Of a stretch of DNA of 64,000 nucleotides, positions 37,549-51,386 are shown in pieces; position 1 is the first letter of the stretch; each line of letters opens with the position of its first letter. The notes below the pieces were generated by a model. It did no database searches and was not told the origin of the DNA. It saw only the letters and a program-made list of their open reading frames with translations. This stretch comes from Patagioenas fasciata. Taxonomy: Eukaryota; Chordata; Aves; Columbiformes; Columbidae. The position numbers were made by a program, and so were the translations under genes. The DNA lies in assembly GCF_037038585.1 (NCBI RefSeq), contig NC_092525.1, positions 5,620,969 to 5,684,968 on the forward strand, given 5' to 3'.

Positions 37549-38268
37549 AGTTTGTAGGGTAGGAGGGGGGATCTCTGATTACAGAAAGGTCCCTTTGTTC
37601 TAGGAGACATTCCCTTGCTCCATGCTTCAGGTTGCCCATCTTCCCTCTCATTTTCAATATGCACGTCCATCACCTTCCTCCTCTTCTTTCTTGATCCCTC
37701 GACTCCCGGATGAACTCAAATCCTCTTTCTTGATCACTCTTTCTCGTAAGTTCACAACCTTACTTTCCTTTCTTGCTTTCGCCTTTGTGAGCTGCTCCAC
37801 CCAAACCGAAATGCCCTGAAGACAGAAATACACCCACCCCAAGCCCGTACAGTCACATAGGGGGTGAGTCCGCTCGCTGACGCATCCCCACATCCCACAG
37901 CAAGCCCACCTTGCCTTGGCCCCGGCCCCCCGCACAGGCCTTCCCACCAACCCAGCCCCTCCGTAGCAGCACAGTTTCCCAGCATGCACCCCACAAAGAC
38001 TTTCTTTGCCAGTCACCCCTGGCACTTACAGCAACACAGCACACCAGCATCAAGAGCCCTGGGAGTGGAGAGCTGGCCAGGCCCTCACCCCGGCAGGATC
38101 CTCTTCCCCCTCCTTTACCTGCTGGCAGACAGACACCTCCCAAGGGATGACCACCCTGCTCCCTTAACTGCTCCCAAGTCCAAGAGCCCAGCCCCTGCTC
38201 ACCACCCCCACCTCCCAAAACACAGCCAACAGCCCCTGCTCCCATTTTACCACTTTACCCCCGAGCAC
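37549..38268. repeat. Hybrid M2/M3 module, B2 copy
   Basis: This is a copy of the B1 hybrid at an offset of 21,574 bp. Confidence 0.9.
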
Positions 38269-38504
38269 GGTTTCTAGGGGTGGGAGGGGGACGCACTAAT
38301 CACAGATCGTTCCCTGTGCTTAAGGATACATTCTCCTTCTCGCTGGCTCAGCCTGCCCATCTTCCTCCTCACTCTTGACTCGTAGCTCCATCACCTTTCT
38401 CCTCTTTTGTCCCCTCCTGACTCACAGGTCCACCACTGTCATCTTCTTTCTTGACTCTGCTTGACTCACAGGTGCGCTCCAATCCTCTTTCGTGATCGCT
38501 CTTC

Positions 38505-39485
38505 TGTGTCAGTACACGGAAGACCGGGCACATGAGAAACTGCAAGAGTCAACAGCATGAGAACAAGCATTAGTGGAAAAATACAAGAACAAAGGACTGT
38601 ATGCTATGTGATACATCAAGGACAGAGGAGTTGATACAGGATTGACGCATCAAGGACAGAGGGACAGCTTGTGATAGACAAAAAAGGTGTTGATGGCAGT
38701 GACTTTGGTGGGAACACAAAACACATCACTTATGTAATGACTAACTTAGCTAATCAACAAATGCTTGAGCAAGCATCATAGCGAGTATAAACGCAAGCCT
38801 GAATTTGTAATAAACATCTCTCACTGCACCTTAAAAGAGAGTCCGTACCGCATTCGCTACAAATGGCGCCCTGGAACAGGGACCTTCAGCGTGCCTATAA
38901 AGGCAGTAGCCGCTCTGGTAGCGAAGCCCAATCGAACCAGGAAACAGGACCGGGAACCAGGACAGTGCGCGCCCACCACCAACGAAAGGTGAGCGATTGG
39001 GAACCATGGGAGGGAAGTTATCCCTTAAGCAAAGACAAACCCTGGATGTCCTTCAACATGCGCTACAAACGCAAAATCAGGATGTATCAGGGGTCTGATT
39101 GGTGAGTTTATTACAATGGATTGCTAATCATGTGCTAGACTTTCCTACAACTGGTACATTTCAGTTGGAGACATGGCACAAAGATGAATGAGAATTATAT
39201 GAACAGGTAACGACTGGAGATAAAGCTGCTTGCAAAATATTCATCTACTTGGGGAAAAATTATGACTACTAAGATACAGGATACAGGACTGATACATCAG
39301 GGACAGAGGGACAGCTTACTATAGAAAAAAATGCGTATATGGCAGTTACATCGCTCATGTAATGTCTAACTTAGCTAAAGAGCAAATGCTTGAGCAAGCA
39401 TCATAGCGAGTATAAATGCAAACCTGAGTTTGTAATAAATGTCTCTCATGGCACCTTACCGTGAGTCCACGCCAGATTCGCTACA
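38505..39485 (+). mobile_element. ERV6, copy at the end of B2
   Basis: The gag remnant is at 39006-39272. It is a copy of ERV3 at an offset of 21,574 bp. Confidence 0.92.
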
Positions 39486-41555
39486 CTCTTCCTCACAGGT
39501 TCACCACCTTCCTCTCCTTCCTTGCTTTTCCTTTGCACGCTGCTCCACCTGAAGAGAAACACACAGAGGACTGAGCTACACCAGCCCAAGGGCACTACAA
39601 TCAGACAGGGGCTGAGTCCGGGGGCTGACACCTCCCCACACCCCACAACGAGCCCACCTTGCCTTGGCCCCGGCCCCTCGCACATGCCTTAGAGATATCA
39701 TAGCTCAGTACAAATCCCCACAGTCCTCACCTGCTGTTTGGTGCTTGCGGAGGGTCACACTCCCTGTGCCCCAGGGCACTGGCCCTACACGGCCAAGCTC
39801 GGCAGCGGGACTGTCTGGAGCTGCCGCTGGCTGGTTCTCCAGCTTTAGGGTCACCCGCAGAAGCCCGCTCTCCTCAGCTCTGCACACCCATCCAGTTGCG
39901 CCGCCCAGGCAAAGTCAGCTTCACCCTCTGCTCTACACCTCACCTGCAAACAACCAACTCTTCAACTGACAACTGTCCAAAACCCACCGACAAACTCTCC
40001 ACACCTCAGCCTTTTGTTTGCAACTGCTGCCTCTAGTGCATCTCACAGACAAGCCTTCAAAATCCCCTCATCCTGCAATAACACTCCAGCACTGATCACC
40101 TGCGGGAACAACTACCACAATACCATGCAAACACCAACCAGTTCTGGCACGGAAATATCACTTTCTCCTCAAGATTCCACCCTACACCAACTGCTGACAA
40201 ACACACGCTGTCCTCACCAAAGCCAAACGCTGCAACAACCAGCGACAACTCAAATTTGCGTGGGCGGTGCAAAATTGCAGGGGTGAGCTAACGCAGAGCT
40301 GGGCTTGAAAGCTGCAGAGTGTGCACCCTGTGGTATAACGTGGCGAGCTACTGCCATTCTGCCTTCTCCCTGGGAGAAGCGCGTGAGCAGAGGCTGCTTC
40401 AAGGCACGATGGGAACGGTTTGGTTCTCCGGGTCTCTCAGGGCGAGAGCGATAAATGTGATCTGTGTCGTGGCGCAGGAACTTCCCGTACACTTGCTCCT
40501 CCATTCGGTCTCGGGTGCTGCAAGAGAGGGAGCGAGAGATTCAGGGCAAGATTGACAACCTCGGCGTCCCCGTCCCAGCCACGGGTCACCCAAACCTGCA
40601 GACATCCCGGGAGGCCCCCTAAGATTTACACTCCCCTATGCCCCACCCTTGAAGCCTGGACATCGCCAGAACCATAGAGCAAGTATTTCTTGAGGAGGCA
40701 CCCAAAGGGTCCGTGTTCTCTTTCAGGCAGATGCTAGCGCAAGATTGCAAATCATCTCACAGCTACCAGGAAGGTAAAAAATAACGTCTTGAAATGGGAA
40801 AGGAACAGGTATTGTTTCTCTTCATCACCTCCCTCATTGCCACGTTATCAAGGTCTCCCGCAATGTTCCACAGGAAACTTGAAGCTTGGAATTCCTGGTA
40901 TTCTGAACCTGGGCAAGAAAGGAAGAAAAGCATGAGACTGATCATAAAGAGGGTGGCTGCTCGTAACATGGAAAGAGCAGTAACAAGGTAAAAAGATATC
41001 ACTTTTCCTTAGAGAGCTCTCAAAGCTGCCTGTTAAGGACAAGAAAAACAAACTTGTGACGGACCATTACTTAAAATCCAAGGCCCAGGAAGCGATCTAA
41101 TGTACATTGAAACGCGGGCCACGAGACAGTGGAAGTGCCACGAGCTGAGACTGAAGGGACAGAGGATGAATTTCCAAAGAAGTTTAGGTTTCCATGTCAA
41201 AACGGAAAATTCTACGTCATTAAAATATAATGCAAAAGTCAGTGTAAAATCAAGTAAGGCAACGACTCCAAATGAACTCCCAGGCGCTTCAGTCACTCAG
41301 CAGATCAAAAATGCGGATCATTTCTCACCTGCCCACCTCCCAAACCCCAGCCTATGTCCCCTGCTTCCAGCTTACCTGAGCCCAGATTAATGGAGGATTT
41401 CAGAGGCCATGCCAAGTTCTGCTGCTCCTCGTTCGGGTTGCCAGTCTTCCTCCTCGCTCTGGAATTGCAGGTCAACCGCCTTCCTGTTCTTCTTTGATGG
41501 ACGCTGAGCCGCCGCGTTACCCGCTGCCGTCTGAGCGGATCTCGGGGAGCCTCTG

Positions 41556-43536
41556 GAACCGCCAGAGCGCTCCCCCCACCAACATTCTCTTGCCTTGTTT
41601 TCGGGGTTCCTCTTCACCAGCTGAGGCGCCCTCCCACCCCCCGCCGCCCTCTTACCTTTTTCTAGAGGTCTCTTGAGCCACCAGCAAGCTCCCCCGCACC
41701 TTCCCTCAGGGATCTTGGCCCGCCAGAGGCCTGCCCCTCGCCAGCCTCCTCCCCTTTTCCTGGGTGCTGCTTGAACCACTGGTGGGCTCCCCTCCACCAT
41801 CCTCTCGTCCTTTGTAGGGGAGTCTCGTGACTCACCAGAGCGCTCTCCGCCGTTGCCTTGCTGGGGTTATTGACACCGCTTGACTTGCCAGAGCGCTCCC
41901 CCTCGCAGTTCTCTTGTTGGATTTCTTGGGACCTTTTGAACCAGTGGAACAACGGGAATGCTCCCCCCCACTGTGACCTTGCCTTTCTTCAGTGCGATCT
42001 TGACGTGCTGGAGCACTTCCCCGCGCCGTCCTCTTGCCTTTTACTGGGGAGTCTCTTGAATATCCACAGCACTCCCCCCTGCCATCCTTTACCAGATTTT
42101 TTGACACTTCTTGACATCTCGGAGTGCTCTCACTCACCCTTGTCTTGCCTATTTTCAGGGCGCTCCTGTCCCGCTGGATGCTCCTCCCTGCTGTCCTATT
42201 GCCAGATTGAGAATTCTCGACCTGTCCCAGCGCTACCCCACCGTCCTTCTGCCTTCTACCTGGGAAGTCACTTGAAGAACTGGAGCACTCCCCCCTGCTG
42301 TCCTCTTGCCTTTCTTCACTGAGATTTTGGCCTGCCAGAGCACTCCTCCCTGTTGTCCTCTCACTGGATTTCTTGGGACCTCTTGACCCACTGGGGGGGC
42401 TCCCACCCGCCATCCTCTTACCGCATTTATCGAGACTTCCTGATCTGCCGGAGCGCTCCCCCTCGCCGTCCTCTTGCTGGATTTCTTGGGTCCTCTTGAC
42501 CCATTAGGGCGTTCCCCCTGCCACCCTCTTGTGTTTTCTGGGGGAGTCTTGTGACCAACCAGAGTGCTCCCCCCCACCATCTTCTTCCCCTTTTCCTGGG
42601 TGCTTCTTGATCCACCAGAGTGCTCCCCTGCACCATTCTCTTGCCTTTTTTTGGGGGAATCTTGTGACTCACCGGAGCGTTTTCCACCATTGTCTTGCTG
42701 GATTTCTTGACACCGCTTGACCTGTTGGAGCGCTCTCCCTCACAGTTCTCTTGCTGGATATCTTGGGACCTCTTGAACCACTGGGGAGCTCCCACCTGCC
42801 ACCTTCTTACCGCATTTATTGAGACTTCCTGATCTGCTGGATTGCTCTCCCCACCGCCCTTCCTCTTGCACTTTTTGGGGGAGTCTTCTTGACACGTCCG
42901 AGTGCTCTCCCTCACCCTTGTCTTGCCTCTAGTCAGGGCGCTCTTCTCCCGCTGGAACGCTCCTCCCCGCCATCCTATTGCCAGACTGAGAATTCTTGAC
43001 CTGCCGCAGTCCTGCCCCGCCATGCTCCTGCCTTCTGCCTGGGAAGTCACTTGAAGAACTGGAGCGCTCTCCCCCGCTGTCCTCTTGCCTTTCCTCAGTG
43101 GGATTTTGGCCTGCTAAAGAGCTCCTCCCTGTCGTCCTCTTGCTGGATTTCTCGGTACCTCTTGACCCACTGGGTCTCTCCTCCTGCCGTCCTTTTGCCT
43201 TTCCTTAGAACATTCTTGGTCTGCTGGAGTGCTCCCCCCCACCATCCTCTTGCTGGATTTCTCGGGACCCCTTGTCCCATATAGGACATTCCCCCCCACC
43301 ACCATCCTGGTGTGTTTTTTAGGAGAGTCTTGTGATCGACCAGAGCGCTCCCCCCTTGACATCCTCTTCCCCTTTTTCTGGGTGACTTTTGAACCACTGG
43401 TGAACTCTCCCCCTTCATCCTCTTGCCACATATATTGAGACTTGTTGATCCGCCAGAGCGCTTCCCCCACTGTCCTCTTGCCAGATTTACTGATACCTCT
43501 TGTCCTGTCAGAGCGCTCCCTCTCGCAGTCCTCTTT
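41556..43536. repeat. 56-bp minisatellite, C2 copy
   Basis: It has the same structure and deletion junction as C1, shifted by 21,574 bp. Confidence 0.92.
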
Positions 43537-43540
43537 GTTC

Positions 43541-44260
43541 AGTTTGTAGGGTAGGAGGGGGGATCTCTGATTACAGAAAGGTCCCTTTGTTCTAGGAGAC
43601 ATTCCCTTGCTCCATGCTTCAGGTTGCCCATCTTCCCTCTCATTTTCAATATGCACGTCCATCACCTTCCTCCTCTTCTTTCTTGATCCCTCGACTCCCG
43701 GATGAACTCAAATCCTCTTTCTTGATCACTCTTTCTCGTAAGTTCACAACCTTACTTTCCTTTCTTGCTTTCGCCTTTGTGAGCTGCTCCACCCAAACCG
43801 AAATGCCCTGAAGACAGAAATACACCCACCCCAAGCCCGTACAGTCACATAGGGGGTGAGTCCGCTCGCTGACGCATCCCCACATCCCACAGCAAGCCCA
43901 CCTTGCCTTGGCCCCGGCCCCCCGCACAGGCCTTCCCACCAACCCAGCCCCTCCGTAGCAGCACAGTTTCCCAGCATGCACCCCACAAAGACTTTCTTTG
44001 CCAGTCACCCCTGGCACTTACAGCAACACAGCACACCAGCATCAAGAGCCCTGGGAGTGGAGAGCTGGCCAGGCCCTCACCCCGGCAGGATCCTCTTCCC
44101 CCTCCTTTACCTGCTGGCAGACAGACACCTCCCAAGGGATGACCACCCTGCTCCCTTAACTGCTCCCAAGTCCAAGAGCCCAGCCCCTGCTCACCACCCC
44201 CACCTCCCAAAACACAGCCAACAGCCCCTGCTCCCATTTTACCACTTTACCCCCGAGCAC
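43541..44260. repeat. Hybrid M2/M3 module, C2 copy
   Basis: This is a copy of the C1 hybrid at an offset of 21,574 bp. Confidence 0.9.
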
Positions 44261-44496
44261 GGTTTCTAGGGGTGGGAGGGGGACGCACTAATCACAGATC
44301 GTTCCCTGTGCTTAAGGATACATTCTCCTTCTCGCTGGCTCAGCCTGCCCATCTTCCTCCTCACTCTTGACTCGTAGCTCCATCACCTTTCTCCTCTTTT
44401 GTCCCCTCCTGACTCACAGGTCCACCACTGTCATCTTCTTTCTTGACTCTGCTTGACTCACAGGTGCGCTCCAATCCTCTTTCGTGATCGCTCTTC

Positions 44497-45477
44497 TGTG
44501 TCAGTACACGGAAGACCGGGCACATGAGAAACTGCAAGAGTCAACAGCATGAGAACAAGCATTAGTGGAAAAATACAAGAACAAAGGACTGTATGCTATG
44601 TGATACATCAAGGACAGAGGAGTTGATACAGGATTGACGCATCAAGGACAGAGGGACAGCTTGTGATAGACAAAAAAGGTGTTGATGGCAGTGACTTTGG
44701 TGGGAACACAAAACACATCACTTATGTAATGACTAACTTAGCTAATCAACAAATGCTTGAGCAAGCATCATAGCGAGTATAAACGCAAGCCTGAATTTGT
44801 AATAAACATCTCTCACTGCACCTTAAAAGAGAGTCCGTACCGCATTCGCTACAAATGGCGCCCTGGAACAGGGACCTTCAGCGTGCCTATAAAGGCAGTA
44901 GCCGCTCTGGTAGCGAAGCCCAATCGAACCAGGAAACAGGACCGGGAACCAGGACAGTGCGCGCCCACCACCAACGAAAGGTGAGCGATTGGGAACCATG
45001 GGAGGGAAGTTATCCCTTAAGCAAAGACAAACCCTGGATGTCCTTCAACATGCGCTACAAACGCAAAATCAGGATGTATCAGGGGTCTGATTGGTGAGTT
45101 TATTACAATGGATTGCTAATCATGTGCTAGACTTTCCTACAACTGGTACATTTCAGTTGGAGACATGGCACAAAGATGAATGAGAATTATATGAACAGGT
45201 AACGACTGGAGATAAAGCTGCTTGCAAAATATTCATCTACTTGGGGAAAAATTATGACTACTAAGATACAGGATACAGGACTGATACATCAGGGACAGAG
45301 GGACAGCTTACTATAGAAAAAAATGCGTATATGGCAGTTACATCGCTCATGTAATGTCTAACTTAGCTAAAGAGCAAATGCTTGAGCAAGCATCATAGCG
45401 AGTATAAATGCAAACCTGAGTTTGTAATAAATGTCTCTCATGGCACCTTACCGTGAGTCCACGCCAGATTCGCTACA
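44497..45477 (+). mobile_element. ERV7, copy at the end of C2
   Basis: The gag remnant is at 44998-45264. It is a copy of ERV4 at an offset of 21,574 bp. Confidence 0.92.
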
Positions 45478-47547
45478 CTCTTCCTCACAGGTTCACCACC
45501 TTCCTCTCCTTCCTTGCTTTTCCTTTGCACGCTGCTCCACCTGAAGAGAAACACACAGAGGACTGAGCTACACCAGCCCAAGGGCACTACAATCAGACAG
45601 GGGCTGAGTCCGGGGGCTGACACCTCCCCACACCCCACAACGAGCCCACCTTGCCTTGGCCCCGGCCCCTCGCACATGCCTTAGAGATATCATAGCTCAG
45701 TACAAATCCCCACAGTCCTCACCTGCTGTTTGGTGCTTGCGGAGGGTCACACTCCCTGTGCCCCAGGGCACTGGCCCTACACGGCCAAGCTCGGCAGCGG
45801 GACTGTCTGGAGCTGCCGCTGGCTGGTTCTCCAGCTTTAGGGTCACCCGCAGAAGCCCGCTCTCCTCAGCTCTGCACACCCATCCAGTTGCGCCGCCCAG
45901 GCAAAGTCAGCTTCACCCTCTGCTCTACACCTCACCTGCAAACAACCAACTCTTCAACTGACAACTGTCCAAAACCCACCGACAAACTCTCCACACCTCA
46001 GCCTTTTGTTTGCAACTGCTGCCTCTAGTGCATCTCACAGACAAGCCTTCAAAATCCCCTCATCCTGCAATAACACTCCAGCACTGATCACCTGCGGGAA
46101 CAACTACCACAATACCATGCAAACACCAACCAGTTCTGGCACGGAAATATCACTTTCTCCTCAAGATTCCACCCTACACCAACTGCTGACAAACACACGC
46201 TGTCCTCACCAAAGCCAAACGCTGCAACAACCAGCGACAACTCAAATTTGCGTGGGCGGTGCAAAATTGCAGGGGTGAGCTAACGCAGAGCTGGGCTTGA
46301 AAGCTGCAGAGTGTGCACCCTGTGGTATAACGTGGCGAGCTACTGCCATTCTGCCTTCTCCCTGGGAGAAGCGCGTGAGCAGAGGCTGCTTCAAGGCACG
46401 ATGGGAACGGTTTGGTTCTCCGGGTCTCTCAGGGCGAGAGCGATAAATGTGATCTGTGTCGTGGCGCAGGAACTTCCCGTACACTTGCTCCTCCATTCGG
46501 TCTCGGGTGCTGCAAGAGAGGGAGCGAGAGATTCAGGGCAAGATTGACAACCTCGGCGTCCCCGTCCCAGCCACGGGTCACCCAAACCTGCAGACATCCC
46601 GGGAGGCCCCCTAAGATTTACACTCCCCTATGCCCCACCCTTGAAGCCTGGACATCGCCAGAACCATAGAGCAAGTATTTCTTGAGGAGGCACCCAAAGG
46701 GTCCGTGTTCTCTTTCAGGCAGATGCTAGCGCAAGATTGCAAATCATCTCACAGCTACCAGGAAGGTAAAAAATAACGTCTTGAAATGGGAAAGGAACAG
46801 GTATTGTTTCTCTTCATCACCTCCCTCATTGCCACGTTATCAAGGTCTCCCGCAATGTTCCACAGGAAACTTGAAGCTTGGAATTCCTGGTATTCTGAAC
46901 CTGGGCAAGAAAGGAAGAAAAGCATGAGACTGATCATAAAGAGGGTGGCTGCTCGTAACATGGAAAGAGCAGTAACAAGGTAAAAAGATATCACTTTTCC
47001 TTAGAGAGCTCTCAAAGCTGCCTGTTAAGGACAAGAAAAACAAACTTGTGACGGACCATTACTTAAAATCCAAGGCCCAGGAAGCGATCTAATGTACATT
47101 GAAACGCGGGCCACGAGACAGTGGAAGTGCCACGAGCTGAGACTGAAGGGACAGAGGATGAATTTCCAAAGAAGTTTAGGTTTCCATGTCAAAACGGAAA
47201 ATTCTACGTCATTAAAATATAATGCAAAAGTCAGTGTAAAATCAAGTAAGGCAACGACTCCAAATGAACTCCCAGGCGCTTCAGTCACTCAGCAGATCAA
47301 AAATGCGGATCATTTCTCACCTGCCCACCTCCCAAACCCCAGCCTATGTCCCCTGCTTCCAGCTTACCTGAGCCCAGATTAATGGAGGATTTCAGAGGCC
47401 ATGCCAAGTTCTGCTGCTCCTCGTTCGGGTTGCCAGTCTTCCTCCTCGCTCTGGAATTGCAGGTCAACCGCCTTCCTGTTCTTCTTTGATGGACGCTGAG
47501 CCGCCGCGTTACCCGCTGCCGTCTGAGCGGATCTCGGGGAGCCTCTG

Positions 47548-50500
47548 GAACCGCCAGAGCGCTCCCCCCACCAACATTCTCTTGCCTTGTTTTCGGGGTT
47601 CCTCTTCACCAGCTGAGGCGCCCTCCCACCCCCCGCCGCCCTCTTACCTTTTTCTAGAGGTCTCTTGAGCCACCAGCAAGCTCCCCCGCACCTTCCCTCA
47701 GGGATCTTGGCCCGCCAGAGGCCTGCCCCTCGCCAGCCTCCTCCCCTTTTCCTGGGTGCTGCTTGAACCACTGGTGGGCTCCCCTCCACCATCCTCTCGT
47801 CCTTTGTAGGGGAGTCTCGTGACTCACCAGAGCGCTCTCCGCCGTTGCCTTGCTGGGGTTATTGACACCGCTTGACTTGCCAGAGCGCTCCCCCTCGCAG
47901 TTCTCTTGTTGGATTTCTTGGGACCTTTTGAACCAGTGGAACAACGGGAATGCTCCCCCCCACTGTGACCTTGCCTTTCTTCAGTGCGATCTTGACGTGC
48001 TGGAGCACTTCCCCGCGCCGTCCTCTTGCCTTTTACTGGGGAGTCTCTTGAATATCCACAGCACTCCCCCCTGCCATCCTTTACCAGATTTTTTGACACT
48101 TCTTGACATCTCAGAGTGCTCTCACTCACCCTTGTCTTGCCTATTTTCAGGGCGCTCCTGTCCCGCTGGATGCTCCTCCCTGCTGTCCTATTGCCAGATT
48201 GAGAATTCTCGACCTGTCCCAGCGCTACCCCACCGTCCTTCTGCCTTCTACCTGGGAAGTCACTTGAAGAACTGGAGCACTCCCCCCTGCTGTCCTCTTG
48301 CCTTTCTTCACTGAGATTTTGGCCTGCCAGAGCACTCCTCCCTGTTGTCCTCTCACTGGATTTCTTGGGACCTCTTGACCCACTGGGTTTCTCCTCCTGC
48401 TGTCCTTTTGCCTTTCTTTAGTACAATCTCAGCCTGCTGGAGCGCTCCCCCTCGCCGTCCTCCTGCTGGATTTCTTGGAACCTCTTGACCCCTTAGGGCG
48501 TTCCCCCTGCCACCCTCTTGTGGTTTTTGGGGGAGTCTTGTGATCAACCAGGCCGTTTCCCCCCACCATCCTCTTCCCCTTTTCCTGGGTGCTTCTTGAT
48601 CCACCAGAGTGCTCTCAAAGCTGCCTGTTACCATCCTCTAACCATTCTCTTGCCTTTTTTGGTGGAGTCTTGTGACTCACCGGAGCGTTCTCCACCATTG
48701 TCTTGCTGGATTTGTTGACATCGCTTGACCTGCCGGAGCGCTCCCCCTCACAGTTCTCTTCCTGGATATCTTGGGACATTTTGAACCACTGGGGGGCTCC
48801 CACCCGCCATCCTCTTACCGCATTTATTGAGACGTCCTGATCTGCCAGAGCGTTCCCCCTCGCCGTCCTTTTGCTGGATTTCTTGGGATGCCTTAAACAA
48901 CTGTGGGGCTCCCACCCACCATCCTCTAACCGCATTTATCGAGATTTCCTGATCTGCTGGAGCGCTCCCCCTTGCCGTCCTCTTGCTGGATTTCTTGGGA
49001 TCTCTTGGACCACTGGGGGGGCTCCCACCCGCCATCCTCTTACCGCATTTATTGAGACTTCCTGATCTGCTGGATTGCTCTGCCCCTGGCCTTCCTCTTG
49101 CACTTTTTTGGGGGAGTCTTCTTCACACATCCGAGCGCTCTCCCTCACCCTTGTCTTGCCTCTAGTCAGGGCGCTCTTCTCCCGCTGGAACGCTCCTCCC
49201 CGCCATCCTATTGCCAGACTGAGAATTCTTGACCTGCCGCAGTCCTGCCCCACCATGCTCCTGCCTTCTGCCTGGGAAGTCACTTGAAGAACTGGAGCGC
49301 TCTCCCCCGCTGTCCTCTTGCCTTTCCTCAGTGGGATTTTGGCCTGCTAAAGAGCTCCTCCCTGTCGTCCTCTTGCTGGATTTCTTGGGACTTCTTGACC
49401 CATTAGGGCGTTCCCCCTGCCACCCTCTTGTGGTTTTTGGGGGAGTCCTGTGACCAACCAGGCCGTTTCCCCCCACCATCCTCTTCCCCTTTTCCTGGGT
49501 GCTTCTTGATCCACCAGAGTGCTCCCCTGCACCATTCTTTTGCCTTTTTTGGGAGAGTCTTGTGACTCGCCGGAGAGTTCTCCACCATTGTCTTGCTGGA
49601 TTTCTTGACATCGCTTGACCTGCCAGAGCGCTCCCCCTCGCAGTTCTCTTGCTGGATTTCTTGGGACGTCTTAAACAACTGAGGGGCTCACACCCACCAT
49701 CCTCTAACTGCATTTATCGAGATTTCCTGATCTGCCGGAGCGCTCGCCCCTGCTGTCCTCTTGCTGGGTTTCTTGGGACCTCTTGACCCACACGAGCTCT
49801 CCTCCCCACCGTCTTCTTGCTGGACTTATTGAGACTTCTTGACCCGCCAGAGTGTTCCCCCTCATCATCCTCCTGCCTTTTTCTGGGGATTCTCTTCAAC
49901 AACTGAAGAGCTCCCCCGCACTGTCCTCTTCCCTTTTTTCTGGGTGATTCGTGAATCACCGGTGAGCTTCTCCTTACCACCCTCTTGGGCTTTTTTCAGA
50001 GCAACCTTGACCCATCAGAGCACCCCCTCACCGTCCTCTTGCCAGATGTACTGAGGGTTCTTCATCTGCCGCAGCGCTCCCCCACGCCGTCCTCTTGCTG
50101 GATTTCCTGGAACCTTGTGAACCACTGGGGGGCTCCCACCCACCATCCTTTTACCGCATTTATTGAGACGTCCTGATCTGCCAGAGCGCTCCCCCTCGTC
50201 GTCCTCTTGCTGGATTTCTTGGGATCTCTTGGACCACTGGGGGGGCTCCCACCCGCCATCCTCTTACCGCATTTATCGAGACTTCCTGATCTGCTGGAGC
50301 GCTCCCCCTCGCCGTCCTCTTGCTGGATTTCTTGGGTCCTCTTGACCCATTAGGGCGTTCCCCCTGCCACCCTCTTGTGTTTTCTGGGGGAGTCTTGTGA
50401 CCAACCAGAGTGCTCCCCCCCACCATCTTCTTCCCCTTTTCCTGGGTGCTTCTTGATCCACCAGAGTGCTCCCCTGCACCATTCTCTTGCCTTTTTTTGG

Positions 50501-51382
50501 GGGAATCTTGTGACTCACCGGAGGGTTTTCCACCATTGTCTTGCTGGATTTCTTGACACCGCTTGACCTGTTGGAGCGCTCCCCCTCACAGTTCTCTTGC
50601 TGGATATCTTGGGACCTCTTGAACCACTGGGGAGCTCCCACCTGCCACCTTCTTACCGCATTTATTGAGACTTCCTGATCTGCTGGATTGCTCTCCCCAC
50701 CGGCCTTCCTCTTGCACTTTTTGGGGGAGTCTTCTTGACACGTCCGAGTGCTCTCCCTCACCCTCGTCTTGCCTCTAGTCAGGGCGTTCTTCTCCCGCTG
50801 GAACGCTCCTCCCCGCCATCCTATTGCCAGACTGAGAATTCTTGACCTGCCGCAGTCCTGCCCCGCCATGCTCCTGCCTTCTGCCTGGGAAGTCACTTGA
50901 AGAACTGGAGCGCTCTCCCCCGCTGTCCTCTTGCCTTTCCTCAGTGGGATTTTGGCCTGCTAAAGAGCTCCTCCCTGTCGTCCTCTTGCTGGATTTCTCG
51001 GTACCTCTTGACCCACTGGGTCTCTCCTCCTGCCGTCCTTTTGCCTTTCCTTAGTACATTCTTGGTCTGCTGGAGTGCTCCCCCCCACCATCCTCTTGCT
51101 GGATTTCTCGGGACCCCTTGTCCCATATAGGACATTCCCCCCCACCACCATCCTGTTGTGTCTTTTAGGAGAGTCTTGTGATCGACCAGAGCGCTCCCCC
51201 CTTGACATCCTCTTCCCCTTTTTCTGGGTGACTTTTGAACCACTGGTGAACTCTCCCCCATCATCCTCTTGCCAGATATATTGAGACTTGTTGATCCGCC
51301 AGAGTGCTTCCCCCACTGTCCTCTTGCCAGATTTACTGATACCTCTTGTCCTGTCAGAGCGCTCCCTCTCGCAGTCCTCTTT
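47548..51382. repeat. 56-bp minisatellite, A3 copy
   Basis: It is essentially identical to the A2 copy. Confidence 0.92.
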
Positions 51383-51386
51383 GTTC

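Larger units (their letters stand above)
32550..39485. repeat. Unit B2 (6,936 bp)
   Basis: This is a near-perfect copy of B1 at an offset of 21,574 bp. A visible difference is a G-to-A change in the minisatellite at about 37,086. Near 32,705-32,715 the front carries A2-type bases where B1 carries A1-type bases, which places the left edge of the 21.6-kb duplication at about this point. Confidence 0.95.
39486..45477. repeat. Unit C2 (5,992 bp)
   Basis: This is a near-perfect copy of C1 at an offset of 21,574 bp, with the same hybrid module and the same 944-bp minisatellite deletion. Confidence 0.95.
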